Shown one piece after another: positions 26,116 through 34,602 of a DNA stretch of 64,000 nt (positions are counted from its first letter, which is position 1; each line of letters starts with the position of its first letter). The position numbers and the translations under genes are program-made. The notes beneath the pieces were generated by a model that saw nothing but the letters and a program-made list of their open reading frames with translations, did no database searches and was not told the origin of the DNA. Source of the DNA: an uncultured Lachnospiraceae bacterium (lineage in GTDB: Bacteria > Bacillota > Clostridia > Lachnospirales > Lachnospiraceae); the NCBI GenBank assembly GCA_934364805.1, contig CAKRMH010000003.1:62001-126000 (forward strand), written 5' to 3'.

Positions 26116-27885
26116 TTATTCAACGTCCTGCAATGCTGCAACGTCTTCTTCGCCAGTACGAACTTTTACGACTTTTGCTACATCGTATACGAAGATCTTG
26201 CCATCTCCAATATGGCCTGTATAAAGAGTTTTCTTTGCTGCTTCGATCACGGTTTCTACCGGGATCTTGCTTACTACAACTTCGACTTTTACTTTTGGTA
26301 ATAAGGTTGCATCCAACTCAGCACCACGATATTTCTCGCCAGCACCTTTCTGGATACCACAACCCATAACCTGTGTTACGGTCATACCGGTTACACCGAT
26401 ATCGTTCATTGCTTTCTTTAAGTGATCGTATCTTGACAGTCTTGAAATAATAACTACTTTATAGATTCCTGTAGCATCATGTGGGACGCTGACCACTTTG
26501 ACAGCTGCATTCTTCTGTACCTCAGAAGCACTCTCATAATCTGCTGTACCAAGATCTGTGTTCTCGTTTACATCCATTGTCATTGTGTTGGAAACATCCA
26601 TAATGGAGAAGCCTGCGTATGCAGATGGAAGACCATGCTCCATAGAATCCAGACCAACAATTTCTTCTTCCTCGGATACACGAAGTCCGATAGTTGCCTT
26701 AATTACCAGGAATGTAATGGTAATCGTAACAGCAGCCCATGCACCTACGGTAATCACACCAAGGCACTGAAGTCCGAGTAATTTAAATCCTCCGCCATAG
26801 AAAAGTCCGACAAGCTCGTTTCCGTTTGCATCTGCGATAGAATATCCAGGTGCAGAATTTGTTGCAAATAAACCAACTGCAATTGTTCCCCAGATACCGT
26901 TTAAGCAATGAACTGCTACGGCACCAACCGGGTCATCAACTCTCAATACGTTATCCAAAAGCCATACACCGAAGCATACGAGCAGTCCGGATACTGTACC
27001 GATGCAGATTGCACCGAAACAATCCGTTACATCACATGGAGCTGTAATACCAACAAGACCTGCAAGTGATGCATTCAGACACATGGATACATCTGGTTTT
27101 CCATATTTTACCCATGTGAATACCATACATACTACAGTTGCAACTGCAGGAGCCACGGTTGTTACAAGGAAAATTGATCCAAGCTGTGCATTGGATGTAG
27201 CTGCTGCACCGTTAAATCCATACCATCCGAACCAGAGGATGAAACATCCAAGACATCCAAGTGGCAGGTTATGTCCAGGGAAAGCATTTACTTTTACGAT
27301 CTTTCCTGATTTGTCTTTGCTAAATTTACCAATACGCGGTCCAAGAAGAGCGGCTCCGATCAAAGCGGAAATACCACCTACCATATGAATTGCACAGGAA
27401 CCAGCGAAATCATGGAATCCAAGCTGTGCTAACCAGCCGCCGCCCCAGATCCAGTGTGCCTCAATCGGGTAGATCAATGCAGAGATCACTCCGGAATAAA
27501 TACAATAAGATAAGAATTTTGTTCTCTCAGCCATAGCGCCGGATACGATCGTTGCTGTGGTTGCACAGAATACAAGGTTAAATACAAAACTTGAAAAATC
27601 GAAATTTGAATAGGATGTAAAGATATCAAATCCAGGTTTTCCGATAAATCCAAGGAAATCTTCTCCTAACAGGAATGAAAAACCGATCAAAATGAATACC
27701 ACAGTACCAATACAAAAGTCCATCAGGTTTTTCATCAAAATATTTCCGGCATTCTTTGCTCTGGTAAAACCAGTTTCAACCATTGCAAATCCTGCCTGCA
27801 TCCAGAATACGAGTGCAGCACCGATCAGGAACCATATCCCGAACATATGCTCATCAATTATGCTCATAATCGCTTCTTGTGTCAT
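26116..27885 (-). CDS. amt: Ammonium channel fused to a P-II (GlnB/GlnK) domain
   Basis: A 589-residue fusion. Residues ~1-415 are an Amt/Mep channel of about 11 membrane helices (FWMQAGFAMVETGF, AHWIWGGGWLAQLG, HMVGGISALIGA). After a linker, residues ~470-585 are a complete P-II domain (YKVVIISRLSRYDHLKKAM) with the T-loop tyrosine in GAGEKYRGAEL and the B-loop TGHIGDGKIFVYDV. P-II normally plugs Amt when nitrogen is plentiful, so the channel carries its own gate. AGGAGG lies 8 nt before the ATG. It is downstream of glnN. Confidence 0.95.
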   Translation of the reverse strand: MTQEAIMSIIDEHMFGIWFLIGAALVFWMQAGFAMVETGFTRAKNAGNILMKNLMDFCIGTVVFILIGFSFLLGEDFLGFIGKPGFDIFTSYSNFDFSSFVFNLVFCATTATIVSGAMAERTKFLSYCIYSGVISALIYPIEAHWIWGGGWLAQLGFHDFAGSCAIHMVGGISALIGAALLGPRIGKFSKDKSGKIVKVNAFPGHNLPLGCLGCFILWFGWYGFNGAAATSNAQLGSIFLVTTVAPAVATVVCMVFTWVKYGKPDVSMCLNASLAGLVGITAPCDVTDCFGAICIGTVSGLLVCFGVWLLDNVLRVDDPVGAVAVHCLNGIWGTIAVGLFATNSAPGYSIADANGNELVGLFYGGGFKLLGLQCLGVITVGAWAAVTITITFLVIKATIGLRVSEEEEIVGLDSMEHGLPSAYAGFSIMDVSNTMTMDVNENTDLGTADYESASEVQKNAAVKVVSVPHDATGIYKVVIISRLSRYDHLKKAMNDIGVTGMTVTQVMGCGIQKGAGEKYRGAELDATLLPKVKVEVVVSKIPVETVIEAAKKTLYTGHIGDGKIFVYDVAKVVKVRTGEEDVAALQDVE

Positions 27886-27906
27886 AACTATGTCCTCCTA
27901 ACCTAT

Positions 27907-27975
27907 CTTCTAAAATAAAAAATGCGACACATTTCCCTTATTCCACAGCTTTGTGGTTCGAAAATGCATCGCATT
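27907..27975 (-). terminator. Terminator between glnN and amt
   Basis: AATGCGA (minus strand) pairs with TCGCATT, with an inner partly paired region, followed by a run of T. It may be partly read through to amt, which has no other clear promoter nearby. Confidence 0.65.
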
Positions 27976-28009
27976 CTTTTTGAAAGTGATGTTTAAATAT
28001 TAATTTGGA

Positions 28010-30127
28010 TTATACTTCGAAGATTAAATCTCCATAAGATGGCATTGGCCACATATCTTTGTCAACGATCATCTCCAATTTATCAACCGGAGCTCTTAAT
28101 GCGTCCATTGCAACCTTTACAGTATCTCTGTAGTAAGCAGCCTGTTCTCTTCCCTCTTCCATGGCTCCGCCTGCTTCTGTAACTTCTTCCAGTTTTGCAA
28201 GTGCGGCTTTTGTCTCTGCTAATAATGCAGATGTCTGTACCAGGAGTTCTTTCTGTGCGGATGTATCTGCCTCTGCACATGCTGTCTGTACAGCTGTAAG
28301 AGAAGTTGCAAGTTCTGTTGTGTATCCGATCACAGAAGGGATGATCTGTTTTCCAGCAACATCGATCATTGTCTTTGCCTCGATGTTGATTGTTTTTGCG
28401 TATGTCTCATACTCAATCTCAACACGTGACTCTAACTCTGTCTTTGTGAATACATTGAATTTTTCAAATGCTGCTACGTTCTGCGGTGCTACATATGCAG
28501 GAATTGCATCTACCATGGATTTGATGTTTGGAAGTCCACGTTTTGCAGCTTCTTCTACCCACTCATCTGAATATCCATTTCCGTTGAAGATAATTCTCTG
28601 ATGCTCTGTAGCGTATTTCTTGATCAGATCGTGTACTGCAAGTTCGAAGTCATCTGATTTCTCTAAGATATCACATGCATCTGAGAATGCTTCTGCAACG
28701 ATCGTATTCAGTACAATGTTTGGCTGTGCAACAGAATCCTGTGAACCAACCATACGGAACTCGAATTTGTTACCTGTAAATGCAAATGGTGATGTACGGT
28801 TACGGTCTGTAGCATCTTTCATGAAGTCAGGTAATGTCTTAACACCTGTCTCTAATTTCTCACCTGATAAGCTGTGTGTTGCAGCACCTGTGCTTACCAA
28901 CTGTGAAATTACATCCTGTAACTGTTCTCCAAGGTATACAGAAAGGATTGCTGGTGGTGCCTCGTTTGCTCCTAATCTGTGGTCGTTTCCGACATCAGCT
29001 GCGGATGCACGAAGAAGATCTGCATGCTCATCAACAGCTTTTAAGATACATGTCAGAACTAATAAGAACTGTACATTCTCATGAGGTGTTGCACCTGGCT
29101 CTAATAAGTTGATTCCATCGTCTGTTGTGATAGACCAGTTGTTGTGTTTACCAGATCCGTTTACACCTGCAAATGGTTTCTCATGAAGCAGACACTGTAA
29201 ACCATGACGTCCGGCAACTTTCTTTAATGTTTCCATCATTAACTGGTTATTATCAACTGCTACGTTACACTCTGCATAAATTGGAGCCAGCTCATGCTGT
29301 GCAGGAGCTACTTCGTTATGCTGTGTTTTTGCTGTTACGCCGAGCTTCCAGAGTTCTTTATTGACATCGTTCATGTAGGCTGCGATTCTCTCTCTGATCG
29401 CTCCGAAGTAATGATCATCCATCTCCTGTCCCTTTGGAGGCATCGCTCCGAATAAGGTACGTCCTGTGAAGATCAGATCTTTACGCTGCAGATATTTCTC
29501 TCTGTCAACGATGAAGTATTCCTGCTCCGGTCCAACAGATGGTGTGACTTTCTTGGATGTTGTGTTTCCGAATAATCTTAAAAGACGAAGTGACTGGTCA
29601 TTGATTGCTTCCATGGAACGAAGCAGTGGTGTTTTCTGATCCAGTGCCTCTCCTGTGTATGAGCAGAATGCTGTAGGAATGCAAAGTGTTGCTCCTGCTG
29701 CGTCCTGACGTACAAATGCAGGTGATGTACAATCCCATGCTGTATATCCTCTTGCTTCAAATGTTGCACGAAGTCCTCCGGATGGGAATGATGATGCATC
29801 CGGCTCACCTTTAATTAACTCTTTGCCGGAAAAGCTCATCAGGACTTTGCCGTTTGGCATTGGAGCTGTAATAAAGGAATCATGTTTCTCAGCGGTTACA
29901 CCGGTCAGTGGCTGGAACCAATGTGTATAATGTGTAGCGCCTTTTTCAATTGCCCATTCCTTCATCTCATGTGCGATGACATCGGCTGTTTCGAGGTCAA
30001 GTTCTTTTCCCTCATCCATAACTTCGTGAAGTTTCTTGTAGACTTTCTTTGGAAGACGTGCCTGCATTACTGCATCGTTAAATACGTTTTCTCCAAAAAT
30101 GTCTGCTACGTTGTAGTACTCACTCAT
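28010..30127 (-). CDS. glnN: Glutamine synthetase type III
   Basis: Makes glutamine from glutamate and ammonium with ATP; the main ammonium-assimilation enzyme in many gut Firmicutes and Bacteroides. The length of 705 residues is typical of GSIII and far above GSI. Motifs include VGPEQEYFIVDREKYL, TAKTQHNEVAPAQHELAP, KPFAGVNGSGKHNNWS and RTSPFAFTGNKFEFRMVGS. AAAGGATG precedes the ATG. It lies directly upstream of the amt-P-II fusion, forming an ammonium uptake and assimilation pair. Confidence 0.97.
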   Translation of the reverse strand: MSEYYNVADIFGENVFNDAVMQARLPKKVYKKLHEVMDEGKELDLETADVIAHEMKEWAIEKGATHYTHWFQPLTGVTAEKHDSFITAPMPNGKVLMSFSGKELIKGEPDASSFPSGGLRATFEARGYTAWDCTSPAFVRQDAAGATLCIPTAFCSYTGEALDQKTPLLRSMEAINDQSLRLLRLFGNTTSKKVTPSVGPEQEYFIVDREKYLQRKDLIFTGRTLFGAMPPKGQEMDDHYFGAIRERIAAYMNDVNKELWKLGVTAKTQHNEVAPAQHELAPIYAECNVAVDNNQLMMETLKKVAGRHGLQCLLHEKPFAGVNGSGKHNNWSITTDDGINLLEPGATPHENVQFLLVLTCILKAVDEHADLLRASAADVGNDHRLGANEAPPAILSVYLGEQLQDVISQLVSTGAATHSLSGEKLETGVKTLPDFMKDATDRNRTSPFAFTGNKFEFRMVGSQDSVAQPNIVLNTIVAEAFSDACDILEKSDDFELAVHDLIKKYATEHQRIIFNGNGYSDEWVEEAAKRGLPNIKSMVDAIPAYVAPQNVAAFEKFNVFTKTELESRVEIEYETYAKTINIEAKTMIDVAGKQIIPSVIGYTTELATSLTAVQTACAEADTSAQKELLVQTSALLAETKAALAKLEEVTEAGGAMEEGREQAAYYRDTVKVAMDALRAPVDKLEMIVDKDMWPMPSYGDLIFEV

Positions 30128-30227
30128 TTTCTAAACATCCTTTCTTTTTGTCACAATCAAATCCCCTTGATGTGAACTATATTTGATAATGTGTTCATTC
30201 TACGGAAATTTGCCCTGTAAATGAAAT

Positions 30228-30258
30228 GAGGGCATTCCAATCCCATTGGAACGCCCTC
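30228..30258 (-). promoter_or_regulatory. Hairpin in the glnN leader
   Basis: GAGGGCGTTCCAAT-GGG-ATTGGAATGCCCTC forms a 14-bp stem about 20 nt after the predicted transcription start. Only a weak T-rich run (ATTTCATTT) follows. It could be an attenuator or a protein-binding hairpin. A hexaloop pair typical of ANTAR targets was not seen. Confidence 0.5.
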
Positions 30259-30286
30259 GTTCGTGTCTCACATTATTTCTGAAACT

Positions 30287-30315
30287 AAGATACCTCTTTT
30301 TCCTTCAAAAAGCAA
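30287..30315 (-). promoter_or_regulatory. glnN promoter
   Basis: TTGCTT (30310-30315), 17 bp, TATCTT (30287-30292). The predicted leader is about 150 nt. Confidence 0.6.
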
Positions 30316-30436
30316 TATCTTTTTTTCAAAAAATAAAGTTTTATCTAATCTGACGATTTTTTGTTACTCCAATGATTTCTTTTGTGAAATTTATCCAACT
30401 AATACATTATCATAATAAAACAAAAGCAGGGCGTGA

Positions 30437-30466
30437 CCATAGAGGCAAAGGGCCTCCACCTTATGG
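30437..30466. repeat. Structured intergenic element
   Basis: CCATAGAGGC-AAAG-GGCCTC-CACC-TTATGG forms a hairpin with an asymmetric bulge in the gap between vapC and glnN. The GC-rich core stands out from AT-rich surroundings. No gene is seen in 30316-30518. It may be a repeat-element remnant or an RNA structure; the family is not recognised. Confidence 0.4.
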
Positions 30467-30518
30467 GGTTACTATATTATAGACAGCACAAAAAAATTAT
30501 TCCAAATAATGATAAAAA

Positions 30519-30938
30519 TTACTCTTCTTCTACAAGTTTTACAAAATCATCCGGCAAAATTATTTTTGTATCTCCTGCCTGATAATCCTTTATATTTCTT
30601 GTAACGATATAATCCATATCATTTCTATGAGCTACCTTTTCAACCACTGCATCCTCATAATCATTTATTGAAGAAGCGAGAGCATCAATACAATCATTTG
30701 CACCTACATCTAATATGCCGGTCAATGAAAAAAGCTTTCCCATTATTGATTTTGCTGCTTCTGTATTGTGCAGATATTTTCTTATGAGATAATAAATATC
30801 TGTGGCTGAACTTGCTGTAATATACATTTCAATGGTCTGGTTTGCCGCCATAAGAAATATTTTCTCTGCACTCTTGTTCCATGGTTCTCTTGAAGTCAGT
30901 GCATCTATTATTACATTTGTATCTGCAAGAATCCTCAT
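30519..30938 (-). CDS. PIN domain toxin (VapC-like)
   Basis: A 139-residue PIN ribonuclease. Acidic residues of the fold are visible in MRILADTNVIIDALTSREPW, in NDCIDALASSINDYEDAVVE and in TRNIKDYQAGD. The stop of the antitoxin gene directly abuts its start (30939/30938), so the two are translated together. Such toxins cleave RNA when the antitoxin is lost. Confidence 0.88.
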   Translation of the reverse strand: MRILADTNVIIDALTSREPWNKSAEKIFLMAANQTIEMYITASSATDIYYLIRKYLHNTEAAKSIMGKLFSLTGILDVGANDCIDALASSINDYEDAVVEKVAHRNDMDYIVTRNIKDYQAGDTKIILPDDFVKLVEEE

Positions 30939-31154
30939 TTATTTTGCTCCAAGCCTTTCTTCTTTTGCAGCTTCCATATCCGCATCCTTTGGCAATATTC
31001 CAAACAGCGATTTTGCTACCTCTACTCTATCCTGATGTGGATTTGTCAGTTTTGCTACTATTTTTCCATTCTTAGTAATAAATACATCTTCTGTAGCAGA
31101 TAATAATAGATATTTTCCAAGATTGTTTTTTAATTCCGTTGCTGTAATTGACAT
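30939..31154 (-). CDS. Phd/YefM family antitoxin
   Basis: A 71-residue antitoxin. The N-terminal DNA-binding part (MSITATELKNNLGKYLLLSA) is typical Phd/YefM; the charged C-terminal half would bind and neutralise the PIN toxin encoded next. AAGGAAG precedes the ATG. Its promoter carries an inverted repeat that fits autorepression. Confidence 0.88.
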   Translation of the reverse strand: MSITATELKNNLGKYLLLSATEDVFITKNGKIVAKLTNPHQDRVEVAKSLFGILPKDADMEAAKEERLGAK

Positions 31155-31172
31155 AAGACCACTTCCTTTCTT

Positions 31173-31210
31173 CGTACTATTATTATACTCATTTTGTACG
31201 ATTTTATCAA
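31173..31210 (-). promoter_or_regulatory. Toxin-antitoxin promoter with operator
   Basis: TTGATA (31205-31210), 17 bp, TATAAT (31182-31187). CGTAC (31173-31177) and GTACG (31196-31200) form an inverted repeat flanking the -10 box, a likely site for autorepression by the antitoxin complex. Confidence 0.75.
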
Positions 31211-31225
31211 TGCTTTTAGCTGATT

Positions 31226-31327
31226 TTACAAATTATCCTTGTCGTGCCCATAATCATACTTGTCTCTGATATGAGACATTGATGCTGGCTTTTTATGATA
31301 TTTATAATAATCATCGTAGTATAACAT
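31226..31327 (-). CDS. Possible 33-residue protein rich in Tyr, Asp, Lys and His
   Basis: An ATG at 31327 opens MLYYDDYYKYHKKPASMSHI and ends at a TAA 33 codons later. GGGAGTG lies about 11 nt upstream. The composition is strongly skewed (Y, D, K, H), unlike random translation of this AT-rich region. It could be a real small protein or the remains of a longer gene. No family is recognised. Confidence 0.3.
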   Translation of the reverse strand: MLYYDDYYKYHKKPASMSHIRDKYDYGHDKDNL

Positions 31328-31373
31328 AAGTTCTGCTCACTCCCTCGCACTTTTCAACTACTCGTTTTGAAAA

Positions 31374-31416
31374 GAAAAAGACCTCATAGAACGGTTTTCC
31401 CGCTCTACAAGGTCTT
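31374..31416 (-). terminator. Terminator of fba
   Basis: AAGACCT, TAGAGCGG and their complements form a stem-loop followed by TTTTTCTTTTC on the minus strand, about 90 nt after the fba stop. Confidence 0.85.
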
Positions 31417-31505
31417 TATTTTCTCGTTATTTTATTCATTCCCCAGACTAAAGATTTTTGCCCCTTGAGGATAAAGGAGATTGCCTTGGGATAAAATTGC
31501 AATCA

Positions 31506-32372
31506 TTATTCTGCTTTGCCAACAGAACCAAATAATTCCATTTTCTCTTTTACAGTTGCTTTGATAGCGTCTGCACCTGGAGCTAATAATTTACGAGGAT
31601 CGAATCCTTTACCCTCTAAATCCTTACCAGCTTCGATGTATTTACGTGTAGCTTCCTGGAATGCTAACTGGCACTCTGTGTTAACATTGATCTTTGATAC
31701 GCCAAGAGAGATTGCTTTCTTGATCATATCAGCTGGGATACCTGTACCACCATGAAGTACTAATGGCATAACTCCTGTCTTCTCCTGAACTGCTGCAAGA
31801 GTCTCAAAGCTTAATCCTGGCCAGTTTGCCGGATATTTACCATGAATGTTACCAATTCCGGCAGCAAGCATGTCTACTCCAAGATCAGCAATTGCCTTAC
31901 ACTCATTCGGATCAGCGCACTCGCCCATTCCTACAACACCGTCTTCTTCTCCACCGATAGAACCAACTTCAGCTTCGATGGACATTCCCATAGCATGAGC
32001 TACAGAAACTAATTCTTTTGTCTTAGCGATGTTCTCTTCGATTGGGTAATGAGAACCATCGAACATGATAGATGTGAATCCGGCTTTGATGCATTTGTAG
32101 CATCCTTCGTATGTTCCGTGATCTAAGTGTAATGCTACAGGAACTGTAATTCCAAGTTCTTCATCCATAGCTTTTACCATAGCTGCAACTGTCTTAAATC
32201 CAGTCATGTATTTACCAGCACCCTCAGATACACCTAAGATAACCGGGGATTTTAATTCTTCAGCTGTTAACAGAATAGATTTTGTCCACTCTAAGTTGTT
32301 GATGTTGAACTGACCTACTGCATAATGGCCAGCTTTTGCTTTGTCTAACATTTCTTTTGCAGATACTAACAT
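31506..32372 (-). CDS. fba: Class II fructose-1,6-bisphosphate aldolase
   Basis: A 288-residue zinc-dependent aldolase of glycolysis, cleaving fructose-1,6-bisphosphate to dihydroxyacetone phosphate and glyceraldehyde-3-phosphate. Zinc ligands and active-site motifs are visible in PVALHLDHGTYEGC, EAEVGSIGG, GNIHGKYPANW and LVLHGGTGIP. It is monocistronic with its own terminator. Other class II aldolases of the tagatose or ketose-bisphosphate groups share these motifs, so the exact sugar is inferred from length and lack of a sugar operon. Confidence 0.92.
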   Translation of the reverse strand: MLVSAKEMLDKAKAGHYAVGQFNINNLEWTKSILLTAEELKSPVILGVSEGAGKYMTGFKTVAAMVKAMDEELGITVPVALHLDHGTYEGCYKCIKAGFTSIMFDGSHYPIEENIAKTKELVSVAHAMGMSIEAEVGSIGGEEDGVVGMGECADPNECKAIADLGVDMLAAGIGNIHGKYPANWPGLSFETLAAVQEKTGVMPLVLHGGTGIPADMIKKAISLGVSKINVNTECQLAFQEATRKYIEAGKDLEGKGFDPRKLLAPGADAIKATVKEKMELFGSVGKAE

Positions 32373-32529
32373 ATTGTTTATCCTCCTAATATTAAGTTAT
32401 AATGATTATATTACATTTCACAGCAAAAATAAAGTTAAATTATTGACAATCTTTTAACTCTTTTGCTTTCTTTTTTCTAAAGCAGCAATATATAATATCT
32501 GTAATAACATGGAAAGGGGATTTTATATC

Positions 32530-33243
32530 ATGTTCGAAATCATAATATGCGATGACGATGATGCCTGTCTCGATCAGACAGGCCAGCTTGTGAATGACTG
32601 GTGCGCCACAGTTACTGCACCTGTCCGTGTGAAAACCATAGACAATGGAGAAGAACTGCTCGGCTACTGCCTGCAGAATACCCCTGATATCATCCTGCTT
32701 GATATCATGATGCCTGTTTTCAGCGGGATGGATGCAGCAAAAGCGATACGTGAACACAATTCCACATCCAAGATCATTTTTCTGACCTCATCACCGGAAT
32801 TCGCCATTGAATCATATGATGTAAACGCCACTGGTTATCTGCTTAAACCGGTAGATAAGGACAGACTCCACCGACTTCTGGACCAGTGTCTTTCCACGAT
32901 CCAAAAGCCGATGGACTCTGTCACTTTACACACATCTGCCGGCTATCAGAATATCTATCTGCATAATATCGAATGTCTCGAGGCACAGAATAAGAAGATC
33001 ATTTTTACGCTTTCCAACGGTCAGAAAGTTGAGACGATCAGCACGCTTTCCTGTTATGAGAAACTGCTTTCCCTGGAAAAAGGCTTTTTCAAGTGTCACC
33101 GCAGCTATATTGTCTATATGCCTGCCGTGGATCATTTTTCCAGCACAGAGATCGTGACGAAAACCGGTATGAAACTTCCTATCTCAAGGGGACTTGGCAG
33201 GACTTTTCACGATACCTATTTTGCCTATATGTTCTGCGAATGA
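32530..33243 (+). CDS. LytTR family response regulator (AgrA-like)
   Basis: A 237-residue regulator. The receiver domain (~1-120) has the acidic cluster IIICDDDD, the phospho-acceptor Asp in DIILLDIMMPVFSG and the conserved Lys in GYLLKPVDKDR. The C-terminal LytTR DNA-binding domain spans ~135-237 (FFKCHRSYIVYM). The ATG at 32530 follows AAAGGGG. The frame continues with a GHKL kinase gene 70 bp downstream, forming an Agr-like two-component pair. Confidence 0.93.
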   Translation: MFEIIICDDDDACLDQTGQLVNDWCATVTAPVRVKTIDNGEELLGYCLQNTPDIILLDIMMPVFSGMDAAKAIREHNSTSKIIFLTSSPEFAIESYDVNATGYLLKPVDKDRLHRLLDQCLSTIQKPMDSVTLHTSAGYQNIYLHNIECLEAQNKKIIFTLSNGQKVETISTLSCYEKLLSLEKGFFKCHRSYIVYMPAVDHFSSTEIVTKTGMKLPISRGLGRTFHDTYFAYMFCE

Positions 33244-33314
33244 GTTTTGTAATCTACAGCATATTTGCAGGTTTTGCAATGACAATCTAAACATCTATGG
33301 GGGTAATAGAGAAT

Positions 33315-34583
33315 ATGATCAATTCCATAACAGAGATCTTAAGACATATCATGACATTGTATTTTGGTGTGTTCGTCACGACCGCCATCATCGGCATCAA
33401 AAATAACCGGAAAAATATACTGGTGCTCAATCTGTTCTGCATAGGTGACCTGCTTTTACATCTTGCAGTGCTGGTTCTTGGTGATTCCGCAAAAGTTCTG
33501 GGAACCTATCCACTTTTTACGCACCTGCCGCTTTTGCTTCTTCTAATGTTCTTTTTCCACAGAAGCCTGCTAAAATCACTGCTTGCCATCACAACCGCAT
33601 ATCTTACATGCCAGATCTGTAACTGGATCTCCATGATCCCGGAGGCTTATTCATGCGATCATTGGTTGATCGACCTGACGTATATCGGAGGAATTTTTAT
33701 CACGTATTATATCGTACACCAGTTTATCGCTCCCGCACTGACGGAAGTATTTGCAAAGCCTGATATCGAGCTCCTCCCATTTTGTATCATGCCTTTTTTC
33801 TATTATATTTTTGATTATGCAACAACGGTCTACACGGGTCTGCTCTATGCAGGCAACCATATTATTGTGGAGTTTGTCCCATTTATGATGTGCATCTGCT
33901 ACCTCATATTCTGTGTTATCTACTGCCGTCAGTCCGAACGTCAGCATCGCATCACCATGCAGAATTATCTTATGCAGCTCAAACAGGCTCAGTTTCAAAA
34001 GGATATGGAAAATATGCAGCGAAATGAAAAAAATATCTCTCTGCTGCGGCATGATATGCGGCATTTTCTGAATAATATCGCCACACTGGTAGAAAATGGT
34101 GAATCCGAAAAAGCATTAGACTATATTCACGGCGTTGTAAAAGCTACTGAAAAAACCATCAGCAAACGATACTGTGCAAACGAGATCATCAATGTCATAC
34201 TGATGTCAAATGCCAGTGTTTTTTCGGAAAATAATATTGATTTCCGGTATTCCGTATCGGTTCCTTCAATTCTGGATATCCCCGATACCGATATGACATC
34301 CATCCTTCAAAATGCGCTTGAAAATGCGCTTCATGCGGTGCTTTTACTGGAGCCGGACAAGCGTTTTATCCGTCTGTCAATCACCGTAAAAAATGGTAAA
34401 CTTTTAATTTCCGTGGAAAACCCTTATGCCGAGCGGCCGAAAATGGTGAACGGTATGCCCGTCACCACAAACAGAGGCCATGGTCTCGGCACAAACAGTA
34501 TCCAGCAGACTGTTGGAAGACTGAACGGAAACTGCCAGTTCAGCGTAACTGACAGATTATTTATCGTAAGGATAATCATCTGA
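33315..34583 (+). CDS. GHKL sensor histidine kinase (AgrC-like)
   Basis: A 422-residue kinase with six or seven membrane helices (~10-210), a dimerisation helix with the phospho-acceptor His in LLRHDMRHFLNNIATL, and a GHKL ATPase domain (N box ILQNALENALHAV, G box GHGLGTNSI). Two ATGs are possible. 33297 has no ribosome site, while 33315 has GGGGGT upstream and is preferred. No agrB or agrD-type peptide gene is adjacent, so the signal is unknown. Confidence 0.9.
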   Translation: MINSITEILRHIMTLYFGVFVTTAIIGIKNNRKNILVLNLFCIGDLLLHLAVLVLGDSAKVLGTYPLFTHLPLLLLLMFFFHRSLLKSLLAITTAYLTCQICNWISMIPEAYSCDHWLIDLTYIGGIFITYYIVHQFIAPALTEVFAKPDIELLPFCIMPFFYYIFDYATTVYTGLLYAGNHIIVEFVPFMMCICYLIFCVIYCRQSERQHRITMQNYLMQLKQAQFQKDMENMQRNEKNISLLRHDMRHFLNNIATLVENGESEKALDYIHGVVKATEKTISKRYCANEIINVILMSNASVFSENNIDFRYSVSVPSILDIPDTDMTSILQNALENALHAVLLLEPDKRFIRLSITVKNGKLLISVENPYAERPKMVNGMPVTTNRGHGLGTNSIQQTVGRLNGNCQFSVTDRLFIVRIII

Positions 34584-34602
34584 CTCCGATCCGCCTGGTG
34601 AA

